In this document: positions 6,317-11,599 of the stretch, piece by piece
How positions within the stretch are numbered: position 1 is the stretch's first letter
How the letters are laid out: every line of letters begins with the position of its first letter
From: Cyanobacteria bacterium UBA11370
Lineage (GTDB): Bacteria; Cyanobacteriota; Cyanobacteriia; Cyanobacteriales; Coleofasciculaceae
Assembly: GCA_003486645.1 (NCBI GenBank)
Contig: DNGI01000471.1
Location: 3,033 to 14,631, forward strand
DNA: 11,599 nucleotides
Direction of reading: 5' to 3'
Notes under the pieces: generated by a model
Told to the model about the DNA's origin: nothing
The model's input: only the letters and a program-made list of their open reading frames with translations
Database searches by the model: none
Translations under genes and position numbers: made by a program

Positions 6317-6817
6317 TTATGCCTTAATCCGTACTAACTCTTCAATCGCCATTTCCAGATCTTCAATCGTTGCCTCACCGGGATCGGCTTTCATGTCAGT
6401 AATGTTATAACTAACTGGCCATGCCCGTTTAAACTCAAATCTAAACTGTTCTTTAGCCGCATGATCGTAGATTCGCAACGAACCATTTCGTCGTTGGTTT
6501 GCCCAATCTCCAGTTTGTACCGCTTGTAACCAATTCCAGAGGGTCATTGAAATTTTTAAACCCCGGCGTAAAGTCATATTACTATAAGTCGTATTGCCAG
6601 GAATTTTAGTCCGAATCACTTGACCTAAAGCATTTCCACTTTTCCCCCACTTATTCGGCGTGACTTCACAAATATCAATGACCTCTTGGGTAATTTTAAA
6701 TCCCTTACATTCTTGGAAATAGGCATCTACTGCGTCATTACTTCCATCTAAATGGAGTTCTAAGTAAAAACGGCAGTTCATTAAAGTTTCTGGTATTTGA
6801 GATGGATCTCCAACCAT
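6317..6817 (-). CDS. CIS inner tube protein, T4 gp19-like (third tube paralogue)
   Basis: A 166-residue protein of the phage T4 gp19 / conserved phage-tail-region family, which forms hexameric rings stacked into the inner tube (Pvc1/Pvc5, Afp1/Afp5 in related systems). Recognisable parts are the N-terminal strand MNCRFYLELHLDG (13-25), FQECKGFKITQEV (34-46) with a Cys typical of this family, KIPGNTTYSNMTLRRGL (71-87), the helix LWNWLQAV (93-100), and the C-terminal RIYDHAAKEQFRFEFKRAWP (115-134) followed by ATIEDLEMAIEELVRI. It is the most canonical of the three tube-like proteins here, so it could be the main or baseplate-proximal tube. The ATG at 6817 has a modest SD (AAGGGG). A terminator-like hairpin (6864-6891) separates it from the preceding tube gene. 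Confidence 0.88.
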   Translation of the reverse strand: MVGDPSQIPETLMNCRFYLELHLDGSNDAVDAYFQECKGFKITQEVIDICEVTPNKWGKSGNALGQVIRTKIPGNTTYSNMTLRRGLKISMTLWNWLQAVQTGDWANQRRNGSLRIYDHAAKEQFRFEFKRAWPVSYNITDMKADPGEATIEDLEMAIEELVRIKA

Positions 6818-6855
6818 AACTTCATCCCCTTGTCAGAAATTAATTCTTAATATGG

Positions 6856-6891
6856 AAAAAGTTGGTGAGATAAATAGTGGAATATCTCACC
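6856..6891 (-). terminator. intercistronic hairpin with T-tract (attenuator/terminator)
   Basis: On the minus strand GGTGAGATA (6891-6883) pairs perfectly with TATCTCACC (6872-6864) around a 10-nt loop. AAC and then TTTTT follow. It lies between the second tube gene (stop at 6982) and the gp19-like tube gene (start 6817). It could end part of the transcripts or protect the 3' end of the upstream message. Whether the operon reads through is unknown. Confidence 0.55.
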
Positions 6892-6981
6892 ATTCGATTG
6901 AAAACTAGATTTACACTACCGTTACAAGGTATAGAGATTAATAGTTTCTTGTTTTAAGACTTAAACCCTACACCCCAAAGC

Positions 6982-7479
6982 CTATTGAGCTTGTGGTTTT
7001 CTCAGTTCCGTATAACGGCACTTGACGTTGTAGTCTAGCTGTCCAATATCCTCCGCTTTATAGGTAGGACTTGAGCAGGATATAGGAATCAGTCCCACCA
7101 AATTATATTCTAGGATAACATCTCCTGCCCGATTGCAGACGGAGATGACCCCTGTCGTGCTACTAACCTCTTGTGATGCTCCTCCTTGATAAGCCGGATT
7201 CTGATATTTCTCTATCCATTCCATCAACGATTTCAGACTTTTGACACTGGTTGCTGTCAGCGTCATTTCCAAATCGTTATCCACTTTTTCTCCTGTCGGA
7301 CCAGACTCAGTATAGGCTTTAGAACCCTGACTCGCACCGACAGCCCCCTTATTTTGGGCGGTAGTCAGTTCTATCTTTAAGTTCTTACAGTTCTTAATTT
7401 GTAACTCTTCAGAAACTGCATCAGGTCTAAACGAGAATCTGGCTTTACTACCTAGTTTGTTTGAATCGAGTGCTGGCAT
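6982..7479 (-). CDS. CIS tube-like protein, divergent (second tube paralogue)
   Basis: A 165-residue protein I place in the gp19-like tube family because of size, position and layout. It has a basic N-terminal strand (SKARFSFRPD, 11-20), a polar loop about 40-68, the strand DLEMTLTA (69-76), the helix SLKSLMEWIEKYQNP (81-95) matching the LxxWLxx helix of its neighbours, and the pair VISVCNRAGDVILEYNLVGLIP (111-132), equivalent to the YD.G....F.F..AWP segment in the other tubes. The C-terminus (DIGQLDYNVKCRYTELRK) fits the last strand. It has diverged more than the other two and lacks the AWP motif, having LIPIS. This may indicate a specialised ring, such as an adaptor or cap. The start at 7479 has a good SD (AGGAG, spacing about 10). 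It lies 76 bp from the first tube gene. Confidence 0.72.
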   Translation of the reverse strand: MPALDSNKLGSKARFSFRPDAVSEELQIKNCKNLKIELTTAQNKGAVGASQGSKAYTESGPTGEKVDNDLEMTLTATSVKSLKSLMEWIEKYQNPAYQGGASQEVSSTTGVISVCNRAGDVILEYNLVGLIPISCSSPTYKAEDIGQLDYNVKCRYTELRKPQAQ

Positions 7480-7555
7480 ATTACTGGCTCCTATTCCATT
7501 CTGTTAATGACAGCAATTGCTATCTTTCGTTGTCCCCAGCTCTTATAAAACCGAC

Positions 7556-8047
7556 TTATTGATCGGGTTGGCGTTCATATTTTTCTAGATAACAAGTGAA
7601 TGTGCCGTAAATCAGATCTTTCTCTTCATCTGCCTTCACTTCCTCTAGCTCAAATTTATAAGGCCAGGCGTCAGTAAACTTATACTCTTCTACAACATCA
7701 CCTTTCCAATTGTAGGTCGTGAAGGCACCTGAGTATTTTTGAAAGTCTCCACCACCGCCTCTGGCTTTGGGTCGGCATTTTTCCAACCAATCGTGCAGTC
7801 GCATATAAGCACTATTAGCATCGGAACAAACGGGTACTTTTAGTTTCAGTTCTTTAATTGGGGTGTAACCGCCTTGCATAGAAACGGTTTCTGTAATTCC
7901 ACCTGAAGAGCTTTGCAAACAGACTGCCGTTCCTGCAAATTCCGGTGGGGTCACTTCGGTTGCTTCTAAATTATTTAAACCCCCGCCATCGAAGGATAAG
8001 TTAAATGAAGCAACAATCCGATGAGTAGTATCAGCTCCCGCTACCAT
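7556..8047 (-). CDS. CIS tube protein (first tube paralogue, next to sheath)
   Basis: A 163-residue protein with the tube-family layout: N-terminal strand HRIVASFNLSFDGG (9-22), a Gly/Ser loop (46-61), ELKLKVPV (66-73), the helix YMRLHDWLEKCRP (81-93), a Gly-rich turn (RGGGG, 96-100), then TYNWKGDVVEEYKF and TDAWPYKFELEEV (111-137), and a final strand IYGTFTCYLEKYERQ (146-160). The AWPYKFE segment is a hallmark shared with T4 gp19-type phage tail proteins. Position straight after the sheath is where the main tube protein is often encoded, so this may be the major tube subunit. It has the best SD in the cluster (AGGAGGT, 8054-8060, 6 nt from ATG), consistent with high expression. A hairpin separates it from the sheath gene. 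Confidence 0.82.
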   Translation of the reverse strand: MVAGADTTHRIVASFNLSFDGGGLNNLEATEVTPPEFAGTAVCLQSSSGGITETVSMQGGYTPIKELKLKVPVCSDANSAYMRLHDWLEKCRPKARGGGGDFQKYSGAFTTYNWKGDVVEEYKFTDAWPYKFELEEVKADEEKDLIYGTFTCYLEKYERQPDQ

Positions 8048-8107
8048 ATCACTACCTCCTGGTAAAACGTCTTTTTTTCATCAACAACAATTGATTGTTA
8101 GAGTGTG

Positions 8108-8134
8108 GTATGGGTGCAGGAACCACACCCATAC
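8108..8134 (-). promoter_or_regulatory. intercistronic hairpin between sheath and first tube gene
   Basis: GTATGGGTG (8108-8116) is perfectly complementary in inverse to CACCCATAC (8126-8134), with a 9-nt loop. An alternative, mutually exclusive pairing exists: GTGTGGT (8103-8109) with ACCACAC (8122-8128). No T-run follows on the minus strand, so it is unlikely to be an intrinsic terminator. It may stabilise or process the mRNA and so set the sheath-to-tube ratio. Confidence 0.5.
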
Positions 8135-8150
8135 TCATCACTCCTCTAAT

Positions 8151-9881
8151 TTACTGCCCCGGTGCCCACTGACTAATGCGGAAGATCACAAATTCCGCAG
8201 GTCGGACAGGACTGACACCGACTTCGATATATAACCGACCCAACATCATCGTCTCATGGGTATTGAGTTCCCCATCACACTTGACGTAGAAGGATTCCGC
8301 CGGGGATGCTCCCGCCAAGGCACCAGCACGCCACAACCGTTCGAGGAAATTGGAAACAGTCCGGGTAACGCGACCCCAGAGGTTGCGGTCATTTGGCTCA
8401 AACACCACCCACTGTGTCCCAATCTCAATTGATTTCTCAATATAACTGATCAGGCGGCGCACACTGATATAACGCCACTGAACATTATCCGGCTCGACTA
8501 GGGTACGCGCACCCCATACCTTATAGCCTCGGTTGTAGTTGGCAAAGTTGCGGATACAGTTAATCCCCATTGGGTTCAACATTTCCTGCTCCCGCATATT
8601 GGTATCATAGGCTAGACCTAGTACACCACGAGGAGTTTCATTCGCTGGGGCTTTATAAATTCCCCGTGACTCATCGGTGCGACACCAAATCCCCATCATG
8701 TGACCACTGGGAGGCACATAAATCGGTCGTCCGCCATTACGGGGGTTGGCTACCTTAATCCAAGGATAGTAAACCGCACCGAACATGGAACGGCGATTGA
8801 ATTCCCGTAACCACGCTGCCACATCTTGAGGCTTCTGTTGTTGTGCAGGAACCGGACCCGGAAGTCCATTCGCATCCAGATTCTTTCCAGGTTTCACAGG
8901 GGGGGCATCCAATACCGCCATGCGATAAGCTGGACCAGGGAAAGAATTTTCGCACATACTCAGCATCATTTCCATGACCCCGTGAACCTGGTCTAAGTCC
9001 ATCAAGCCTTCTTGATACACTTTCATCAGGTCAGGACAGGCAATCATTGCCACTTCGTCAATTTCAAAAATCCCCTGAGTACCCGTGCGATCGTCCCGTT
9101 GTCCTTGCAAGTCACGTGCAAAACGATCTGGATTAGACACGTAGGGTGGCGGTGTGATTTCATAAACTCCTGAAACAGGTCGCCGTGTCAGGGGTTGTCC
9201 GCTTTGGGAGATATTCGCGACGTTGATAAATTCAGAACTTTCGAGTGCTGTAACCACATAGTCAGCAACCTGAGTCTCCACCTGTTGGTTCATCGTCAGG
9301 TGTTCGTAGCGTTCTAGCACCTCATCACCACGCCGGACAACGACATTAAAGAATTCCCCTGTGTTTAAGGGAGGTTCGCTATCCTCTGGTGCATCTTCAG
9401 GTAAAGGTTTGGGGGTACTCTCCTCAATCACAACCTTCAGACGGGGTTCATCCGCAGACGGTAACGCTAAGGCACTCTCTTCCGCTGACGCAGGTTTGAT
9501 ACTGAAATGTAAAGAGGGTTTCCGACTCGATGTTAAAATCTTACTCCCACTTTGCTCGGCTGGTGGGGGTTCAGAACCGGGGAGTTGAGTGCCAATACTT
9601 GTTACCCAACAACGACCGCCTCCATTCAAAAACCAACCTTGAACCGCAAAGGGTAAATACGCATTAAAATCGGTAAATCCATCCGAGCCTTCTTTGCCAA
9701 AGTATTCCAGATACTGCGCCCAAGTGGTAACCATCATCGGTTTGAATAGTTCGGCATCACCCCGTACATCTTCGGTGAAACCAATAAACCCAGCCACACT
9801 CATACTAATGCCCTCAATCGGGCGACTACCACGGTCTACTTCTTCAACATATACACCAGGGGCAAAGTAATCCAATGCCAT
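8151..9881 (-). CDS. contractile sheath protein of the injection system
   Basis: A 576-residue phage tail sheath protein (COG3497 / tail sheath FI type; Pvc2/Afp2-like). Copies polymerise into the contractile outer sheath, whose contraction drives the tube. The N-terminus YFAPGVYVEEVDRGSRPI (5-22) and VAGFIGFTED (29-38) are signature sequence and supply the strand exchanged between subunits. The C-terminal half has AVLDAPP (322-328), AAWLREFNRRSMFGAVYYPW (355-374), PPSGHMMGIWCRTD (390-403), NYNRGYKVWGARTL (448-461) and WVVFEPNDRNLW (491-502), ending ETMMLGRLYIEVGVSPVRPAEFVIFRISQW. Residues 102-172 form a Pro/Glu/Ser-rich, low-complexity insert between conserved parts. A strong SD (GGAGGA, 9891-9896) precedes the ATG at 9881. 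It is 59 bp downstream of the terminator-cap gene. It is the only sheath gene here, unlike Photorhabdus PVC or Serratia Afp, which have three. Confidence 0.96.
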   Translation of the reverse strand: MALDYFAPGVYVEEVDRGSRPIEGISMSVAGFIGFTEDVRGDAELFKPMMVTTWAQYLEYFGKEGSDGFTDFNAYLPFAVQGWFLNGGGRCWVTSIGTQLPGSEPPPAEQSGSKILTSSRKPSLHFSIKPASAEESALALPSADEPRLKVVIEESTPKPLPEDAPEDSEPPLNTGEFFNVVVRRGDEVLERYEHLTMNQQVETQVADYVVTALESSEFINVANISQSGQPLTRRPVSGVYEITPPPYVSNPDRFARDLQGQRDDRTGTQGIFEIDEVAMIACPDLMKVYQEGLMDLDQVHGVMEMMLSMCENSFPGPAYRMAVLDAPPVKPGKNLDANGLPGPVPAQQQKPQDVAAWLREFNRRSMFGAVYYPWIKVANPRNGGRPIYVPPSGHMMGIWCRTDESRGIYKAPANETPRGVLGLAYDTNMREQEMLNPMGINCIRNFANYNRGYKVWGARTLVEPDNVQWRYISVRRLISYIEKSIEIGTQWVVFEPNDRNLWGRVTRTVSNFLERLWRAGALAGASPAESFYVKCDGELNTHETMMLGRLYIEVGVSPVRPAEFVIFRISQWAPGQ

Positions 9882-9940
9882 GGGTTGTTTTCCTCCATTT
9901 AGTACTTAAGTCGGCAAGAGCAAGGCAAAAAATCGTCTTG

Positions 9941-10465
9941 TTATGAGATTGAGGTCAATAAAACCTCCTGGACTATCAGAGATTCTTTGTGCCGATTCAA
10001 ATGAACAGTAACCGCTACATACCAAGCGAGATGTAGCAGGACTCCTAAAGCTTTCCACAACGCTGCTGTATCCATTAGCCTACTCCTCCCTACCTTGAGG
10101 GGTAACATTCCATACCCCTGTAGTGCAGGAACCAGCAATCCCTCTGGTAATACCTGATGAGGCAATAACTGTATCCATGCCTCTGAGCGAAGATGTTGCT
10201 TGCCTAAAGCCGCATACTCCCAACGGGTTAGCATAAAAAACACATCATACCAAATCGGTGAGCGATCGCCATTTGTGGGATTCTTGGTCTGCTGGAGAGC
10301 CTGTTGCAGCTGCTGGTTTTCCCAGATGTCATAGCCGTACAAATTCAATCTTGAACCTAGACCCTGCCACTCATGAGAGGGGGTGAAATCAATTTGCTCG
10401 GTATCAATCAGGGAACTACCTTCAGCTAAGTTTTCTGCCAAAGTCTGGGCAACAGCAGGCATCAT
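9941..10465 (-). CDS. Pvc16-like (DUF4255) tail terminator/cap protein
   Basis: A 174-residue protein, first in the minus-strand CIS operon. It begins MMPAVAQTLAENLAEGS and has SRLNLYGYDIWENQQLQQAL (38-57), SPIWYDVFFMLTRWEYAALGKQHLRSEAW (69-97), and a later LLVPALQ and LGVLLHLAWYVAVTVHLN segment. The pattern of an N-terminal helix, a short 'LNLYxY' strand, a hydrophobic 'DVFFMLT...(A)LG..HL..A' segment and a C-terminal 'LWKAL....LxLxxxYxVTVxL' region is typical of the DUF4255/Pvc16 N-terminal family. In PVC, Afp and related systems such proteins cap the distal end of the trunk and fix sheath to tube. The SD is weak; two consecutive ATG codons (10465, 10462) are both possible starts. It opens from the long divergent control region. 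Confidence 0.8.
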   Translation of the reverse strand: MMPAVAQTLAENLAEGSSLIDTEQIDFTPSHEWQGLGSRLNLYGYDIWENQQLQQALQQTKNPTNGDRSPIWYDVFFMLTRWEYAALGKQHLRSEAWIQLLPHQVLPEGLLVPALQGYGMLPLKVGRSRLMDTAALWKALGVLLHLAWYVAVTVHLNRHKESLIVQEVLLTSIS

Positions 10466-10817
10466 AGAACTGGCGCAGTGATTAGAGACTATATGCTAGC
10501 AAATTGAGGTCTTAGTCCCGGATTCTCTTAACTTTATTTTACTTCCATAGTTAGATACATTTAGAGCGCTAATTCCTTACTATTTATCAGACTTTTTGGT
10601 CTATAGCGTTTTTGGCTGAAAATGTTAATTTTATTTACAAACAAATCTTAATTTATTTTAAAAAATATTTATTTAAAAAAGTTTATTTATCTTGATTTTG
10701 TCAGTAATGTACTCCGTCCTCTAAATTCCTGAAATCTTTACAGTAAAATAGATGCGTCAGCCTTAATTACCGATACTCTAAAGAGTTCTATATTCTAAGT
10801 GCTTAAGTACGCTATCA

Positions 10818-10864
10818 GTGATCAGCCTGAGAGCTGACGGCTCCTTCCGCTGAACCCTGATCGC
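10818..10864. repeat. imperfect inverted repeat, dispersed-repeat type
   Basis: GTGATCAG (10818-10825) and CTGATCGC (10857-10864) form outer arms with 7 of 8 complementary bases. AGCTGACGG and CCGCTGA lie inside. The composition (GCTGA, GATCAG, AGCTGACGGCTCCTTCC) resembles intergenic repeats I have seen in filamentous cyanobacteria, but I cannot verify that here. It lies immediately upstream of the TATAAT box. Confidence 0.4.
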
Positions 10865-10870
10865 TCAAGG

Positions 10871-10876
10871 TATAAT
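10871..10876 (+). promoter_or_regulatory. TATAAT -10 element for the Pvc7-like gene
   Basis: A perfect TATAAT lies 75 bp upstream of the GTG start at 10952, giving a predicted start site near 10883 and a 5' leader of about 70 nt. No good TTGACA-like -35 is present at 16-18 bp spacing. This would be a -35-independent or activator-dependent promoter, common in cyanobacteria. Confidence 0.4.
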
Positions 10877-10895
10877 TGAGTCCTCACTGCCTCAC

Positions 10896-10912
10896 CTCTA
10901 AAATCTTTAGAG
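10896..10912 (+). promoter_or_regulatory. leader hairpin CTCTAAA/TTTAGAG
   Basis: CTCTAAA (10896-10902), loop ATC, TTTAGAG (10906-10912) form a perfect 7-bp stem in the predicted 5' leader, 39 nt before the start codon. No T-run follows. It may be a protein-binding palindrome or an mRNA stabiliser; it shares the CTCTAAA core with the palindrome at 10775. Confidence 0.3.
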
Positions 10913-10951
10913 TCGGTAAACGCACAAGCCTAGAGTTGGAGGGTTCCCGTC

Positions 10952-11461
10952 GTGTCACAACTGGTCAAAGCACAACTTATTTCGACGGATGGTGGGGGAA
11001 CGATTAGCTTCATGTTCAATCCCAACCAATTAGGATTTACTCAGAAAATTAATTTAACTAAAGATAGCGGAGCAAGAACAGGGAGGGGACTCCCGAAAGT
11101 TAACTTTGCCTATCCCGACCCTTGTCAACTCAGTATCAAGGATATTATCTTCGATACCTATGAAACAGGTGCAAGTGTGTTAGGGCATGTCAAACAATTT
11201 GAAAAAGCCGTTAATTTCGCTGAATCTGGGCAAGGGAAGGAAAAACGTCCACCAACCTACGTCTTTACTTGGGGGTCAAACCAGTATATTCGCTGCTTTA
11301 TTACTAGCGTCAACTACACTTTAACGATGTTTAAACCCGATGGTACTCCTGTGCGGGCTAAAGTTGACATAAGCCTAGAAGAGATTGACGAATCTACCTC
11401 CCAACCTGGAATGGGAACCCCTCAGCCTAACGGGGGTCAGCGCGTGAGTAATAGTAGATAG
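10952..11461 (+). CDS. CIS tube-adaptor protein (Pvc7/Afp7 N-terminal type), no LysM domain
   Basis: A 169-residue protein matching the N-terminal domain of CIS tube-initiator/adaptor proteins that join the inner tube to the baseplate hub. Signatures are FMFNPNQLGFT (20-30), a central helix region LGHVKQFEKAV (77-87), PPTYVFTWGS (100-109) and the near-diagnostic FKPDGTPVRAKVDISLEEI (127-145). In most relatives a LysM domain follows; here the protein ends in a polar Gly/Pro/Asn/Ser tail (146-169) and stops. The start is GTG at 10952 with an SD-like GGAGGG (10938-10943) 8 nt upstream, and conserved sequence begins almost at once. It diverges from the sheath operon and may begin a second, plus-strand half encoding spike and baseplate. 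It could be complete in this lineage or truncated, with a purine repeat beginning at its stop codon. Confidence 0.85.
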   Translation: MSQLVKAQLISTDGGGTISFMFNPNQLGFTQKINLTKDSGARTGRGLPKVNFAYPDPCQLSIKDIIFDTYETGASVLGHVKQFEKAVNFAESGQGKEKRPPTYVFTWGSNQYIRCFITSVNYTLTMFKPDGTPVRAKVDISLEEIDESTSQPGMGTPQPNGGQRVSNSR

Positions 11462-11505
11462 GGAGAGAGAGAGAGGGAGAGGGGGAGAGGGGGAGAGGGG
11501 GAGAA
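11461..11505. repeat. GA-rich tract with 8-bp tandem units
   Basis: A pure purine run of about 45 bp on the plus strand: GA dinucleotides, then repeated GGGGGAGA units. It starts at the last base of the Pvc7-like stop codon. A mirror-type polypurine tract can form triplex DNA. A related pyrimidine tract (TCTCCC-rich) lies at about 170-200. Confidence 0.85.
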
Positions 11506-11574
11506 TTTTAGTTGTTAGTGATTCTATTACATACTCCATTGCTCTAGTCTTAAGATTACTTATCATCCATCTTC

Positions 11575-11599
11575 CCCCAATCCCCAATCTCCAATCCCC
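11575..11599. repeat. heptamer tandem repeat (CCCCAAT)3, cut by the window edge
   Basis: CCCCAAT, CCCCAAT, CTCCAAT and CCCC form three 7-bp units plus a partial one that runs off the window. This is another heptameric repeat like those at 1920 and 5731. Confidence 0.8.

Larger units (their letters stand above)
10466..10951. promoter_or_regulatory. 486-bp divergent control region
   Basis: There is no ORF here. It separates the minus-strand CIS operon from the plus-strand Pvc7-like gene, so both must be controlled from it. A very AT-rich tract (about 10615-10700) lies on the operon side. Nearer the plus-strand gene are a 12-bp palindrome ACTCTAAAGAGT (10775-10786), an imperfect inverted repeat (10818-10864), a TATAAT box (10871) and a hairpin (10896-10912). 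I found no convincing consensus promoter for the minus-strand operon; candidates such as TATAGT (near 10488-10493, minus) lack a -35. Confidence 0.6.

Noticed and set aside
7186..7380. Plus-strand 64-residue ORF within the second tube gene
   Set aside because: Antisense to a better supported gene in operon context; no SD and no recognisable features.
8246..9588. Several short ORFs on both strands inside the sheath gene
   Set aside because: They are out-of-frame shadows of the sheath coding sequence, with Trp/Cys/Arg-rich translations typical of shadows.
11375..11587. Minus-strand 70-residue ORF at the right edge
   Set aside because: The translation is mostly the purine repeat read as Pro/Leu/Ser, and it overlaps the Pvc7-like gene.

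Overview
The window looks cyanobacterial. It carries five copies of the octamer GCGATCGC (718, 3222, 3844, 5070, 10262), which is highly over-represented in many cyanobacterial genomes. It also has several heptanucleotide tandem repeats of the kind found in filamentous cyanobacteria, and its proteins look cyanobacterial by eye. I cannot name the genus from sequence alone. No tRNA, rRNA, CRISPR array, transposase or integrase is visible.

Layout. (1) Positions 1-143 hold the 3' end of a plus-strand gene made of 21-bp / 7-residue repeats. (2) Positions 294-2212 hold four minus-strand accessory genes: a membrane-type protein with a C-terminal ChaB-like domain, an overlapping pair (a retropepsin-like aspartic protease and a small partner), and a two-helix membrane peptide. 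(3) Positions 2359-5001 hold a complete Hsp100 disaggregase, ClpB, with a clear intrinsic terminator. (4) Positions 5273-10465, minus strand, hold a phage-tail-like contractile injection system (CIS) cluster. In order of transcription it encodes a Pvc16/DUF4255-type terminal cap protein, one contractile sheath, three tube-family paralogues, two paralogous tail-assembly proteins, and a DUF6760-like small domain that has no normal start codon. (5) A 486-bp divergent control region follows. (6) A plus-strand CIS tube-adaptor (Pvc7/Afp7 N-terminal type) lacks the usual LysM part. The window then ends in purine-rich and heptameric repeats.

How the genes work together. Sheath, tubes and terminator would form the contractile trunk, the Pvc7-like protein would link tube to baseplate, and the tail-assembly proteins would chaperone assembly. 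Spike, baseplate wedges, tape measure, the AAA+ CIS ATPase and cargo are not in the window. They may lie beyond 11599, downstream of the plus-strand gene, or elsewhere in the genome. Multicellular cyanobacteria are known to carry such systems, including a thylakoid-anchored form.

The most interesting signal is at the end of the CIS operon. The DUF6760-like domain lies in the -1 frame, overlapping the 3' end of the second tail-assembly gene. A GGGGG run sits at the frame junction with a Shine-Dalgarno-like GGAGGGG 10 nt upstream. This looks like programmed -1 frameshifting that would make a short and a long tail-assembly protein, as in lambda G/G-T. Other points of note are hairpins between the sheath and tube genes that could set expression ratios, and a heptamer array between the two tail-assembly paralogues that replaces the second gene's ribosome-binding site.
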